DNA from: Stackebrandtia albiflava
GTDB lineage: Bacteria; Actinomycetota; Actinomycetes; Mycobacteriales; Micromonosporaceae
Direction: 5' to 3'
Assembly: GCF_007994225.1 (NCBI RefSeq)
Contig: NZ_VLLL01000013.1
Coordinates: forward strand, 57,776-121,775
DNA length: 64,000 bases
In this document: in pieces, positions 51,661-60,581 of the stretch
How positions within the stretch are numbered: the first letter of the stretch is position 1
Layout: each line of letters opens with the position of its first letter
Translations under genes and position numbers: made by a program
The notes under the pieces: model-generated
Told to the model about the DNA's origin: nothing
Databases searched by the model: none
What the model saw: only the letters and a program-made list of their open reading frames with translations

Positions 51661-52500
51661 GTGAGCGGAGACCTGAGTTTTCCGGGACGGCTGACCGGGG
51701 CGTACACCGCCATCGGCTCGTCGTCGTTTACCGAGTTCCTCTCCCAGGCGGCACCGGAGCTGCTGCCTGGACGGCGGCCACTGCCGCCCGGCGACTACAC
51801 CGACGCGGTGCCGCACGGCACCACCATTGTGGCCATCCGCTGCGAGGGCGGCGTCGTCATGGCCGGCGACCGCAGGGCCACCCAGGGGAACATGATCTCC
51901 AGTAGGGACATCCGCAAGGTCCACGCGGCGGACCCGTACTCGTTGATCGGCATCGCCGGCACCGCCGGCATCGGGTTGGAACTGATCCGGTTGTACCAGG
52001 TGGAGCTCGAACACCACGAGAAGCTCGACGGGGAGCCGCTGAGCCTGCACGGCAAGGCCAACAAGCTGGCCAACATGATCCGGGGGAACCTGGGTATCGC
52101 GATGCAGGGTCTCGCGGTGGTGCCGCTGTTCGCCGGTTTCGACCTCGACTCCGACGAACCGGCCGAGGCGGGACGCATCTTCAGCTTCGACGTCGCCGGC
52201 AGCATGAACGAGGAACGCGAGTACGACGCGATCGGCTCCGGTTCCATCTTCGCCAAGGCGGCGCTCAAGAAGCGGTTGCGGCCCAACCTCTCGATCGACG
52301 AGACGATCCGGCTCGCCGTGGAGGCCCTGTACGACGCCGCCGACGACGACACCGCCACCGGCGGTCCGGACCTGAGCCGGAGGCTGTTCCCGATCGTCAT
52401 GACGGCCACCGCGGAGGGGACCCGCCGCATCGCCGACGAGGACGTCGAGACGGTCGCCCGCGCCGTCGTGGAGTCCCGGCTGAACAACCCGGGCGGCTGA
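51661..52500 (+). CDS. prcB: 20S proteasome beta subunit
   Basis: This is a 279-residue precursor. A propeptide of 53 residues precedes the autocatalytic Gly-Thr cleavage site HGTTIVAIR, so Thr54 becomes the N-terminal nucleophile. The family signature GGVVMAGDRRATQGNMIS carries the Asp and Lys/Arg environment of the active site. The start is GTG at 51661 behind GGAAGGGTG. The mature chain assembles into the inner heptameric rings of the core. prcA follows after 50 bases. Confidence 0.97.
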   Translation: MSGDLSFPGRLTGAYTAIGSSSFTEFLSQAAPELLPGRRPLPPGDYTDAVPHGTTIVAIRCEGGVVMAGDRRATQGNMISSRDIRKVHAADPYSLIGIAGTAGIGLELIRLYQVELEHHEKLDGEPLSLHGKANKLANMIRGNLGIAMQGLAVVPLFAGFDLDSDEPAEAGRIFSFDVAGSMNEEREYDAIGSGSIFAKAALKKRLRPNLSIDETIRLAVEALYDAADDDTATGGPDLSRRLFPIVMTATAEGTRRIADEDVETVARAVVESRLNNPGG

Positions 52501-52550
52501 CCGCCCGTCATGAGGAGACGTTGCCCGATGATTGAACGGAGTCGCTAGCC

Positions 52551-53387
52551 GTGGCCATGCAGTTCTACACCTCACCCGAGCAGATCATGCGGGACCGCTC
52601 GGAGTTCGCGCGCAAGAACATCTCGCGCGGCCGCAACACCGTGGTGCTCAGCTACGCCGACGGGGTCCTGTTCGTGGCCGAGAACCTGTCGACCACGCTG
52701 CACAAGATCAGTGAGCTCTACGACCGGATCGGTTTCGCCGCGGTGGGCCGGTACAACGAGTTCGAGAACCTGCGGGCCGCCGGGGTGCGTATGGCGGACC
52801 TGCGGGGTTACGCGTACGACCGCCGTGACGTCAAGCCGCGGCCGCTCGCCAAGGCGTACGCCCAGACGCTCGGCGCCATCTTCACCGAGCAGACCAAGCC
52901 CTTCGAGGTGGAGATCTGTGTCGCCGGGGTGGCCGCCAGGCCCGAGGACGACGAGCTCTACCGGTTGACCTATGACGGTTCCATCAACGACGAGCCGGGT
53001 TACCTGGTCATGGGCGGTCAGTCCGACCGGGTCGGCGTCGTCCTGAAGGACGGGCACCGGTTCGACGCCGGTCTGCAGGAGGCGTTCGACCTGGCGTTGC
53101 GCGCGCTGGGCAGTGTCGGTGGTGAGGGCGACAAGCCGCGCACCATCGGCGCCGAATGGCTCGAGGTGGCGGTGTTGGACAGGTTCCGGGAGGGCAGGAC
53201 GTTCCGCCGGATCCGGGGTGCCGCGCTGGCGGCCCTGTTGCCCGAGGACACCGGCGGCAAGGCGCCGTCGGGCGCCACCGCAGACACCCGCGACGAACCG
53301 ACCGGCAACACGCAGGACCCGCCGCCGGCCAAGAAGACCACCCGGGCCCGCAAACCGAAGACACCACCGGAATCCACAGAGGAGTAA
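52551..53387 (+). CDS. prcA: 20S proteasome alpha subunit
   Basis: This is a 278-residue subunit of the outer heptameric ring. The N-terminal gate segment [31 protein letters not shown] is conserved, and there is no catalytic Thr. The body keeps the alpha-type fold ([36 protein letters not shown]). The C-terminal ~40 residues are a disordered Pro/Thr/Lys tail, common in actinobacterial PrcA. GTG at 52551 (GGAG 9 bases upstream) is preferred over ATG 52557. It docks the ARC GQYL motif. Confidence 0.97.
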   Translation: MAMQFYTSPEQIMRDRSEFARKNISRGRNTVVLSYADGVLFVAENLSTTLHKISELYDRIGFAAVGRYNEFENLRAAGVRMADLRGYAYDRRDVKPRPLAKAYAQTLGAIFTEQTKPFEVEICVAGVAARPEDDELYRLTYDGSINDEPGYLVMGGQSDRVGVVLKDGHRFDAGLQEAFDLALRALGSVGGEGDKPRTIGAEWLEVAVLDRFREGRTFRRIRGAALAALLPEDTGGKAPSGATADTRDEPTGNTQDPPPAKKTTRARKPKTPPESTEE

Positions 53388-53559
53388 CGCGCTCGGACTC
53401 CCGCCCCCGGACCGGCGGTCGAGTGGCACCGGAGAAGATCCATCGGTGCCGTGCGACCGCATCGGTTCGGGGGTTCGTCGTGTGCGGGCGTGCGACACCA
53501 CGCCGGATTCGCCCGGTTCGACACCCCCGACTGTCGGCCACAGGCGGTAGTGTCATGAC

Positions 53560-54918
53560 ATGGATCGGCGGATATTTGGACTGGAAACCGAGTTCGGGGT
53601 CACCTGTACGTTTCGCGGTCAGCGGAGGTTGTCGCCCGACGAGGTCGCGCGTTACCTGTTCCGGCGGGTGGTGAGTTGGGGGCGTTCCAGCAACGTGTTC
53701 CTCCGCAATGGAGCGCGGCTCTACCTGGATGTCGGTTCGCACCCCGAGTACGCGACACCGGAGTGCGACTCGGTGTCGGACCTGGTGCGGCACGACCGGG
53801 CCGGGGAGAGGGTGTTGGAGGGGCTGCTCATCGACGCCGAGCGCCGGTTGCACGACGAGGGCATCGCGGGAGACATCTTCCTGTTCAAGAACAACACCGA
53901 CTCCGCGGGCAACTCCTACGGATGCCATGAGAACTTCCTGGTGTCACGGCACGGCGAGTTCGGCAGACTGGCCGACATCCTCATCCCGTTCCTGGTCACC
54001 CGGCAGCTCATCTGCGGCGCGGGGAAGGTCCTCCAGACGCCGCGTGGCGCGATCTACTGCCTGTCGCAACGCGCCGAACACATCTGGGAGGGGGTCTCCA
54101 GCGCCACGACCAGGTCGCGTCCCATCATCAACACCCGGGACGAACCGCACGCCGACGCCGAACGGTACCGCCGGCTGCACGTCATCGTCGGCGACTCCAA
54201 CATGAACGAGGTCACCACGATGCTGAAGGTCGGCAGTGCCGACCTCGTGCTGCGGATGATCGAGACGGGCGTCGCGATGCGCGACCTGACTTTGGAGAAC
54301 CCGATCCGGGCGATCCGGGAGGTCTCCCACGACATCACCGGACGCGCCAAGGTGCGGCTCGCCAACGGCAAGGAGATGAGCGCCCTCGAGATCCAGCACG
54401 AGTACGTGACCAAGGCCCAGGACTTCGTCGACCGGCGAGGCGCCGACGCCACCACCAAGCGCGTACTGGAACTGTGGACCAGGGTGCTGACGGCCGTGGA
54501 GGACGGCGCGCTGGACCGGATAGAACGCGAGATCGACTGGGTCACCAAGTACCGGCTCATCGAGCGGTACCGCGCCAAGCGGGACGTGCCGCTGTCGTCG
54601 TCGCGGGTGGCGCAGTTGGACCTCGCCTACCACGACGTCAGGCGCGGCCGTGGCCTGTACAACCTCCTGGAGCGGCGGGGATCGGTCGATCGTGTGGTCT
54701 CCGACGTGGAGATCTTCGAGGCGAAGGAGAAGCCGCCGCAGACCACCCGCGCGAAGCTGCGCGGCGAGTTCATCCGCAAGGCGCAGGAGAAGCGCCGCGA
54801 CTTCACAGTCGACTGGGTGCACCTGAAGCTCAACGACCAGGCGCAACGCACCGTGCTGTGCAAGGATCCGTTCCGGTCGCGCGACGAGCGCGTCGACAAG
54901 CTGATCGCCTCGATGTGA
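53560..54918 (+). CDS. pafA: Pup-protein ligase PafA
   Basis: This 452-residue ligase phosphorylates the C-terminal Glu of Pup and joins it to lysines. The N-terminal [13 protein letters not shown] carries ATP-binding Glu residues. The catalytic Asp57 lies in [19 protein letters not shown], and [18 protein letters not shown] and [13 protein letters not shown] are shared with Dop. The Dop-specific loop is absent, which identifies it as PafA. It lies 172 bases after prcA and is followed by an imperfect hairpin. Confidence 0.97.
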   Translation: MDRRIFGLETEFGVTCTFRGQRRLSPDEVARYLFRRVVSWGRSSNVFLRNGARLYLDVGSHPEYATPECDSVSDLVRHDRAGERVLEGLLIDAERRLHDEGIAGDIFLFKNNTDSAGNSYGCHENFLVSRHGEFGRLADILIPFLVTRQLICGAGKVLQTPRGAIYCLSQRAEHIWEGVSSATTRSRPIINTRDEPHADAERYRRLHVIVGDSNMNEVTTMLKVGSADLVLRMIETGVAMRDLTLENPIRAIREVSHDITGRAKVRLANGKEMSALEIQHEYVTKAQDFVDRRGADATTKRVLELWTRVLTAVEDGALDRIEREIDWVTKYRLIERYRAKRDVPLSSSRVAQLDLAYHDVRRGRGLYNLLERRGSVDRVVSDVEIFEAKEKPPQTTRAKLRGEFIRKAQEKRRDFTVDWVHLKLNDQAQRTVLCKDPFRSRDERVDKLIASM

Positions 54919-57613
54919 CACACGCGGGTGGCCGGTCCGGAGACGGGCCGGCCACACCCGTGTCGGGGGAAGTCACACCGGGTGTCGCCGGACGATGTGA
55001 GACAGTGACCTGGTGAGCCACGACGCCTCCAAGGACGACACCGGCCGGTCCGGCGACGACACCCCCGACACCGACCCGGCCGCCCCCGCGCCCGAAGGCG
55101 CCACCGACGACGGCGACTCCGGTACCGCGGCACCCAAGCGCAAACCCACCCGGCTCGAACGGCGGCGTCAGAAGATCCGCGACGAGATCGAACGCAACCG
55201 GCGCGGCGAGTACACCGTTCCCACCTGGGTACTGGTGGCCGCGTTGGTCGCGATCGTCGTCGGGTGGGCGTTGTTGATCATCCTGGCCTGAACCGGCGCC
55301 GCCGCGGGCGTCACCGGCCTCTGCTCCGATGACGACCGCGGCGGCGTGCGACGCTCCGGGTAACGCCCGGGTCAGCTCGGCGGGCGGGTCCTGCTCCACG
55401 AGCACGTCCGGGATGACCACCGGTGTGGCCGGTCCGGTCACGGCGGGCGGTTCGGGGTCCGCCGGGCGGGCCGGGGCGAGCCCGAAGACGTGCCGTATCA
55501 CCGACTCCGCGGCGTCACGGGAGGTCCAGTCGCCGAACCGGTGGAGGAAGCCGGTGTCCGGTGGCACCGGGACCGGGTCACTCAGGTACGCCGTCAACGC
55601 GTTCCAGTCGCGGCAGACCGGGCCGGGGGGCTCGGCGACCAGGTCGGCGGTCACCGCGCCCGCGGCGCGCATCCGCTCCCAGTCGGGCACGTACAGCACC
55701 GTCGCCGCACCGGCCGTCGCCCGATCGACCAGCGCGCCCCGGTAGTCGCCGACGGCGATGTCGGCCGCCCGGTACAGGTCGTGTGGGCTCACCTCGGCCG
55801 GCAGCGGCGCGGCCGTCACGTTCCCGTCGGCGTCGCTGCGGGAGAGCCGGCCTGTCTCGTCCAGGGCCAGCACCGTCGTCGTGGGTGTCGCCCGTTCCAG
55901 CGCGACGAGATCGAAGGTCGGCGTCGCGAGGCCGCCGGGCCGGGCGGCGGGGTGGTAGAACACCAGACGGTGACCGGACGGGACACCCAGTGACCGCCTC
56001 ACCTCGTCCGTGGCCTCCTGCGACCACCGTGAACGTGGCAGACCGTACTGGACTTCGGCGGCGCGCACCTGGAACGCCCGGTCCACGACCTCTGCCGCGT
56101 GCCGGTTGGGGGAGACGACGTAGTCCCAGCGGTCGGCGACGGTGAACCATCCCTCGACATCGGGTGAACCGTCCAGGCGGCGCCTGTCGAGTCCGACGAC
56201 CTCGACCGGCGTGTGCGCCAGGGCGCGCACGTGTACGGCGCCCTGGCGTTTCGGTCCCAGGTCGGCGTCGAAGTCGGTGATCACGTACTTCGCCCGGCCG
56301 ATCGCCCGCGCCGCCGCCGACGAGCCCGGCGCGGCCGTCTCGTCCCCGGGCCGTCCGGTGGTGGTGAGCCATACCCGTCGCCGCCCGGGCAGCAGCGTCG
56401 CCACCGCCTCGTCCAGGGCCGCGCACACCCCTTCGGGCCGGCCGTATCCCTCGGTGGCGAACACGACCAGGTCCGGCCGGATCGGGCGCCGCCGATGCCA
56501 CAGGGATCGCAACGCCGCCACGTCGGTGAGTCGTCGCCGCCACCGGAGTGCCGTGGTGGCGAGGGCGTGACGGAGGCCGCGACTGGAGTACCCGCCGTGC
56601 GGATGTCCCCATCGGAGCCGGTTGTAGGTGCGCCGGGCCAGGCGGGTGAGTAGATATCCGCCGTACCAGCGGTACCGCAGCAGCAGGTGCTTGGAACCCT
56701 CGCCACCGGACGGTCTGCGGTAGGAGGCGCCCGGGTGGTGGCGCCGGAACACGTCGGCGGCGTGCCGGAAGAACCGCCGCCGGGTGCCCGAGGTGACGCG
56801 GCCGTCGTTGCCCAGCACCTGCATGCAGTGCCAGATCATCCGGTTGTAGAGGATCGCGCGAACCGTCTCGTCGTGGTCGTCGCCCAGGTGACTCCAGGCG
56901 CGTTCCCACTGGGTGAAGACGTCGAAGTGCCGGTCGCTGGTGGTGCGGGTGACCGAGCCGGCCCGGCGCTGCCGGTACAGGTAACACGGTGCGTCCAGCA
57001 GCGAGAGCCGTCGCGCGTTCATCAGCACCGGATAACTCCACGGCACGTCCTGGTACCAGCCCGCGTGGAACCGCAGGCCGAGTTCGGCCAGGTAGTCGCG
57101 TCGCACCACCTTGTTCCAGCACGTGTGCGTGTAGCGAGCGACGGTGGGCCAGGTCGCGAAGGTGAACTCGGCGGGAGGGCCGCCCGCCGCCAGCAGGCCG
57201 GGCAGGTCGCTGTCGGCGAGTTGACCGTCCTCGGTGAGGCGCCGGTAGTCGAACAGCAGGACGTCGGGCCGTTCCTGCGGTGTGAATCGGTCCAGGGCCG
57301 CCACGATCCGCTCGATCGCGCCGGGGGCGATCAGGTCGTCGCTGTCGGCGAACCACACGTAGTCCCCGTCGGCGGCGTCGAAGCCGAGATTGCGGGCGAC
57401 ACCGCTGCCGGAGTTGTGTGGCGTCCGCAGCATCCGCACCCGTGGGTCGGTGCGGGCGTATTCGGCGAGTATCTCGCCGGACTGGTCCGGAGAACAGTCG
57501 TCCACACCGATCACTTCGAGATGCGGATACGGCGAAGCGAGAATTGAATCAAGGCATTCCCTGAGGAATCCCTGTACCTTGAAAACGGGAATGATGATGC
57601 TGATCTTCAGCAT
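54830..57613 (-). CDS. GT2 glycosyltransferase fused to a TagF/CDP-glycerol transferase-like domain, with abnormal C-terminal extension
   Basis: This ORF has 927 codons from ATG 57613. Residues ~1-230 are a GT-A family 2 domain ([47 protein letters not shown]). Residues ~390-720 resemble a CDP-glycerol glycerophosphotransferase domain, but the usual HGTPLK-type catalytic segment is replaced ([16 protein letters not shown]), so this half may be inactive or altered. The expected end is near [14 protein letters not shown], at about 55440. Instead the frame stays open for ~200 more codons, antisense to the 92-residue gene and the end of pafA. A lost stop codon or a frameshift is the likely cause. 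Role: surface glycan assembly. Confidence 0.75.
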   Translation of the reverse strand: MLKISIIIPVFKVQGFLRECLDSILASPYPHLEVIGVDDCSPDQSGEILAEYARTDPRVRMLRTPHNSGSGVARNLGFDAADGDYVWFADSDDLIAPGAIERIVAALDRFTPQERPDVLLFDYRRLTEDGQLADSDLPGLLAAGGPPAEFTFATWPTVARYTHTCWNKVVRRDYLAELGLRFHAGWYQDVPWSYPVLMNARRLSLLDAPCYLYRQRRAGSVTRTTSDRHFDVFTQWERAWSHLGDDHDETVRAILYNRMIWHCMQVLGNDGRVTSGTRRRFFRHAADVFRRHHPGASYRRPSGGEGSKHLLLRYRWYGGYLLTRLARRTYNRLRWGHPHGGYSSRGLRHALATTALRWRRRLTDVAALRSLWHRRRPIRPDLVVFATEGYGRPEGVCAALDEAVATLLPGRRRVWLTTTGRPGDETAAPGSSAAARAIGRAKYVITDFDADLGPKRQGAVHVRALAHTPVEVVGLDRRRLDGSPDVEGWFTVADRWDYVVSPNRHAAEVVDRAFQVRAAEVQYGLPRSRWSQEATDEVRRSLGVPSGHRLVFYHPAARPGGLATPTFDLVALERATPTTTVLALDETGRLSRSDADGNVTAAPLPAEVSPHDLYRAADIAVGDYRGALVDRATAGAATVLYVPDWERMRAAGAVTADLVAEPPGPVCRDWNALTAYLSDPVPVPPDTGFLHRFGDWTSRDAAESVIRHVFGLAPARPADPEPPAVTGPATPVVIPDVLVEQDPPAELTRALPGASHAAAVVIGAEAGDARGGAGSGQDDQQRPPDDDRDQRGHQYPGGNGVLAAPVAFDLVADLLTPPFEPGGFALGCRGTGVAVVGGAFGRGGGRVGVGGVVAGPAGVVLGGVVAHQVTVSHRPATPGVTSPDTGVAGPSPDRPPACVTSRRSACRRARRATGTDPCTARCVAPGR
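54920..54963 (+). terminator. Imperfect hairpin after pafA
   Basis: GTGGCCGG (54928-54935) pairs perfectly with CCGGCCAC (54948-54955), and the stem extends outward with two mismatches to ACAC/GTGT. It begins directly after the pafA stop and probably ends the proteasome transcript. Confidence 0.5.
55013..55291 (+). CDS. Small single-pass membrane protein
   Basis: This is a 92-residue protein. An acidic N-terminal half is followed by a basic helix ([24 protein letters not shown]) and a C-terminal membrane helix ([24 protein letters not shown]). Proteins with this layout occur near pafA in actinobacteria. The start is GTG at 55013. The whole gene is antisense to the tail of the glycosyltransferase ORF on the other strand; I believe this strand is the real coding one here because the basic-helix/TM pattern is typical. 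Confidence 0.75.
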   Translation: MSHDASKDDTGRSGDDTPDTDPAAPAPEGATDDGDSGTAAPKRKPTRLERRRQKIRDEIERNRRGEYTVPTWVLVAALVAIVVGWALLIILA

Positions 57614-57751
57614 GGGACCGAGCATAACGGCGATACTCGGCCGGTCAAGTGAGCCGTGAGTCGTGGCGTTTGGGTTAACGGCGGGGAAACTGCCTGTTCA
57701 GTGCCGTTTCCGGTGGCGCGAATCCGCCGCTGGGCGTCCTATCCACACCGG

Positions 57752-57778
57752 ATTCACCATGGTGTCTAAATGGTGAAT
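57752..57778. promoter_or_regulatory. Inverted repeat upstream of the GT2-TagF gene
   Basis: ATTCACCAT (57752-57760) and ATGGTGAAT (57770-57778) form perfect 9-bp arms around 9 bases, in the unusually AT-rich gap (57626-57817) between two minus-strand glycan genes. It could be an operator for the downstream glycosyltransferase or a terminator for the methyltransferase. Confidence 0.35.
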
Positions 57779-57817
57779 TCTCCATTAATGGACGGGAGTT
57801 CGACATCAGATGAACAT

Positions 57818-58771
57818 TCATCGTCCACGCCGTAGCACCAGGGTGTTCTTGTGGTGTCCGAGCGCCTCGGACGTCAGGTCGGGGTACAGCTCCACCCAGC
57901 GGCGTCCCGCCGCCTGTTCGTCGGGCCGCTCGTGGTCGTCGAGCACCACGATGGCGTCCTCGGTGAGACGGTCGTGCAGGAGCGGTACGGCGGGGAACCT
58001 CGCCTGACTGCGGGTCGCCTTGGGCGGACCGTCCACCACCAGCATGTCGATCGGTCCGTCGGGCAGCGTGGTGACGTCGTACCAGGGCCACCGTTCCCCT
58101 TCGACGGTCACCTCCGCCAGCGCCGCCACCCGGACCTCGGCCCAGTCGGAGAGCCCGTGGCGTTCCAGGACCGCGCGGGTGTGCGCGGCGAACCGCGCCT
58201 CGTGGTCGAGTGCGACGACGCGGCCCTGTCCCAGTTCGCGCAGCGCATAGGCCATGATGAGCGTGCTGACGCCGCTGCCGCACTCCACGATCCGGGAACG
58301 CCGCAGGTCGTGGACGCTGTCGTAGAGGAACCTCAGCAGGTCGGGGGAGGCGGCCCACCCCGCCGTGCCCGGGAAGGACACCGGCGGGCGCAGGTCGTAG
58401 TAGAGGCCGATGAGGTGGTCCACCTGGCCGATGCGCCGGTCGAGTCGCCGGGCGGCGTCGCGGATGTCGCCGGCCAACGGGTCGACCCGCCGTTTCAACT
58501 CGTGCGCGCGCCGGTTGACGTTGGTGCGGACCGCGCGCAGCTCGGTGTCGACGCGGTCGAGCCGCCGGTGCAGTTCGGCCCCGCGCCGGCGGTCCTCGGT
58601 CAGGCCCAGACGGGCCGCCGACAGCACGTACGCCGCGATCACCAGCAGGATCAGGACGACGCAGGCCAACAGACCGGTGTCGCCGGCCAGCAGGTGGGCA
58701 GGCACCGGTGCGGCGGCGAGCACGAGAAGCACCGAGATGACCGCCGGTCTCGTGAACATCCGTGGAACCAT
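57818..58771 (-). CDS. Membrane-anchored class I SAM-dependent methyltransferase
   Basis: This is a 317-residue protein. Two N-terminal hydrophobic helices cover about residues 8-55 (PAVISVLLVLAAAPVPAHLLA, GLLACVVLILLVIAAYVLSAA). A coiled coil follows (RAVRTNVNRRAHELKRRVDPL), then a Methyltransf_24-type domain: motif I IVECGSGVSTLIMAYAL, acidic VVALDHEARF, and DMLVVDGPPKATRSQARFPA. The ATG at 58771 has an AAGGGAGA site. It probably modifies a glycan or lipid intermediate at the membrane. The upstream gap 58772-59084 is AT-richer and holds divergent promoter sequence, with a TATGAT element at 58993-58998. Confidence 0.8.
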   Translation of the reverse strand: MVPRMFTRPAVISVLLVLAAAPVPAHLLAGDTGLLACVVLILLVIAAYVLSAARLGLTEDRRRGAELHRRLDRVDTELRAVRTNVNRRAHELKRRVDPLAGDIRDAARRLDRRIGQVDHLIGLYYDLRPPVSFPGTAGWAASPDLLRFLYDSVHDLRRSRIVECGSGVSTLIMAYALRELGQGRVVALDHEARFAAHTRAVLERHGLSDWAEVRVAALAEVTVEGERWPWYDVTTLPDGPIDMLVVDGPPKATRSQARFPAVPLLHDRLTEDAIVVLDDHERPDEQAAGRRWVELYPDLTSEALGHHKNTLVLRRGR

Positions 58772-59084
58772 GCGTCGTTCTCCCTTTCCGAATTTCCGGA
58801 ACGCAGTCAACCACGTCCGGGAGAGAATGCGCGCACAGGTGCGGACTCCGGCCTTTCCGATGAATTCTTGCTGAACGATTCGGCGGCGGGAATACGAATT
58901 CCAGGTTAACGCGCGAGGTGGTGTGCCGGGTGAGTGGTGAATATCCGGTTCCGGTGGACTACTCGTCGTTTCGGAAGGCCCGTTCCCATTGTTATGATCG
59001 CCGTGCCATGCGGCCCGGCCGGCATGAGCGTCTGTCGTGGGGTGCCATTCTGTGGGCACGGCCCGGAATCGCAAAGGATTGCCA

Positions 59085-60413
59085 GTGAAGCGTGAAGACT
59101 CAAAAACCACTGTGGACGTGGTCGTGGTCGGCCTGGGTTATGTGGGGCTGCCGCTGGCGCAGCGCGCGGTGTCGGCGGGTCTGAGCGTCGTCGGACTCGA
59201 CCTGTCCGAGGGGCTGGTGGCGGCCCTCAACGACGGCTCCTCGCACGTCGACGACATCACCGACGACGAGGTGGCCGCGATGGTGGCGGCGGGATTCCGC
59301 GCCACCACCGACGACGCGGTGTTCGCCCACGCCCGGACCGTCGTGATCTGTGTTCCCACGCCGTTGTCGCAGGAGGGCGGTCCCGACCTGGGCGCCGTCA
59401 CCTCGGCCACGACGGCCGTCTCCGGCCGGTTGCGACCGGGCACGCTCGTCGTACTGGAGTCGACGACCTACCCGGGGACCACCGAGGAGGTCGTCAAACC
59501 GATCCTTGAAGCCGGCTCCGGTCTGACGGCGGGGGTGGACTTCCACCTCGCGTTCTCGCCCGAACGGGTCGACCCGGGCAACCCGGTCTACGGCATCGCC
59601 AACACGCCGAAGGTCGTCGGTGGACTCACCGAGCGGTGCGGGGAGACGGCCGCCGCGTTCTACGGTCGTTTCATCGACACCGTCGTGATGGCCAAGGGCA
59701 CCCGCGAGGCGGAGATGGCCAAGCTGCTGGAGAACACCTACCGGCACGTCAACATCGCGTTGGTCAACGAGATGGCCGTGTTCTGCCGGGAACTCGGGGT
59801 GGACCTGTGGGACTCGATCGCCTGCGCCGCGACGAAACCGTTCGGGTTCCAGGCGTTCCAGCCCGGGCCCGGCGTCGGTGGGCACTGCATCCCGATCGAC
59901 CCCAACTACCTGTCCTACAAGGTCAAGACCCTCGGATTCCCGTTCCGGTTCGTGGAACTGGCCCAGGAGATCAACGCGCGGATGCCGGAGTACGTGCTGC
60001 GCCGCGCCTCCGACCTGTTGAACGACTTCGCCGGACTGGCGCTCAAGCGTTCCCGCGTCCTGCTGCTGGGCGTGACCTACAAGGCCGACATCGCCGACCA
60101 GCGGGAGTCCCCGGCGCGTCCGGTAGCCGAGAAGTTGCTCCTCAAGGGCGCCGACCTGAGCTACCACGACCCCCACGTCGAAACCTGGACGGTGGGCGGG
60201 GCCGAGGTCCCGAGGGTGGACGACCTGTCCACCGCGCTGGCCGAATCCGACCTCACGATCCTGCTGACCGGCCACACCACCTACACCCCCGGCCTGCTCG
60301 GTGAGGCCAGGCTGCTGCTCGACACGCGCGGCGTCCTCCGCAGACCGGAGGCACCCCTGCCGCAGGGCCGGCTGACCGTGCAGAACCTCCCCAAGAGCCT
60401 GCACGTGCTGTGA
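59085..60413 (+). CDS. UDP-sugar 6-dehydrogenase family (UDP-ManNAc/UDP-Glc dehydrogenase-like)
   Basis: This 442-residue NAD-dependent enzyme oxidises a UDP-sugar C6 alcohol to the carboxylate. The NAD motif is GLGYVGLPLA and the catalytic Cys lies in GVGGHCIPIDPNYL. LENTYRHVNIALVNEMA and GVTYKADIADQRESPARP are characteristic of the WecC/UDP-ManNAc dehydrogenase branch more than of plain UDP-glucose dehydrogenase. The start is GTG at 59085 with an AAAGGA site. It supplies uronic-acid-type precursors for the surrounding glycan genes. The final product is inferred, not seen. Confidence 0.92.
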   Translation: MKREDSKTTVDVVVVGLGYVGLPLAQRAVSAGLSVVGLDLSEGLVAALNDGSSHVDDITDDEVAAMVAAGFRATTDDAVFAHARTVVICVPTPLSQEGGPDLGAVTSATTAVSGRLRPGTLVVLESTTYPGTTEEVVKPILEAGSGLTAGVDFHLAFSPERVDPGNPVYGIANTPKVVGGLTERCGETAAAFYGRFIDTVVMAKGTREAEMAKLLENTYRHVNIALVNEMAVFCRELGVDLWDSIACAATKPFGFQAFQPGPGVGGHCIPIDPNYLSYKVKTLGFPFRFVELAQEINARMPEYVLRRASDLLNDFAGLALKRSRVLLLGVTYKADIADQRESPARPVAEKLLLKGADLSYHDPHVETWTVGGAEVPRVDDLSTALAESDLTILLTGHTTYTPGLLGEARLLLDTRGVLRRPEAPLPQGRLTVQNLPKSLHVL

Positions 60414-60581
60414 TCCGGTCGGCGTCCCCCGCCTGACGACGGCCGTCCACATCGTCGGGACACCGGGCCCCGCCGGTATGCCGTGGCGCGGTGTGCCCAC
60501 TGGGAGGGCCCGCCGTGCGGAGACGACGGCCGCCCCTCGCGACACCACCCCCGCACCTCCCGTACACACTGGAGAGAAGGC

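Noticed and set aside
57675..58814. A 379-codon minus-strand frame overlapping the methyltransferase
   Set aside because: Arg/Gly/Pro-rich shadow translation; the other minus-strand frame has clear SAM-methyltransferase motifs.
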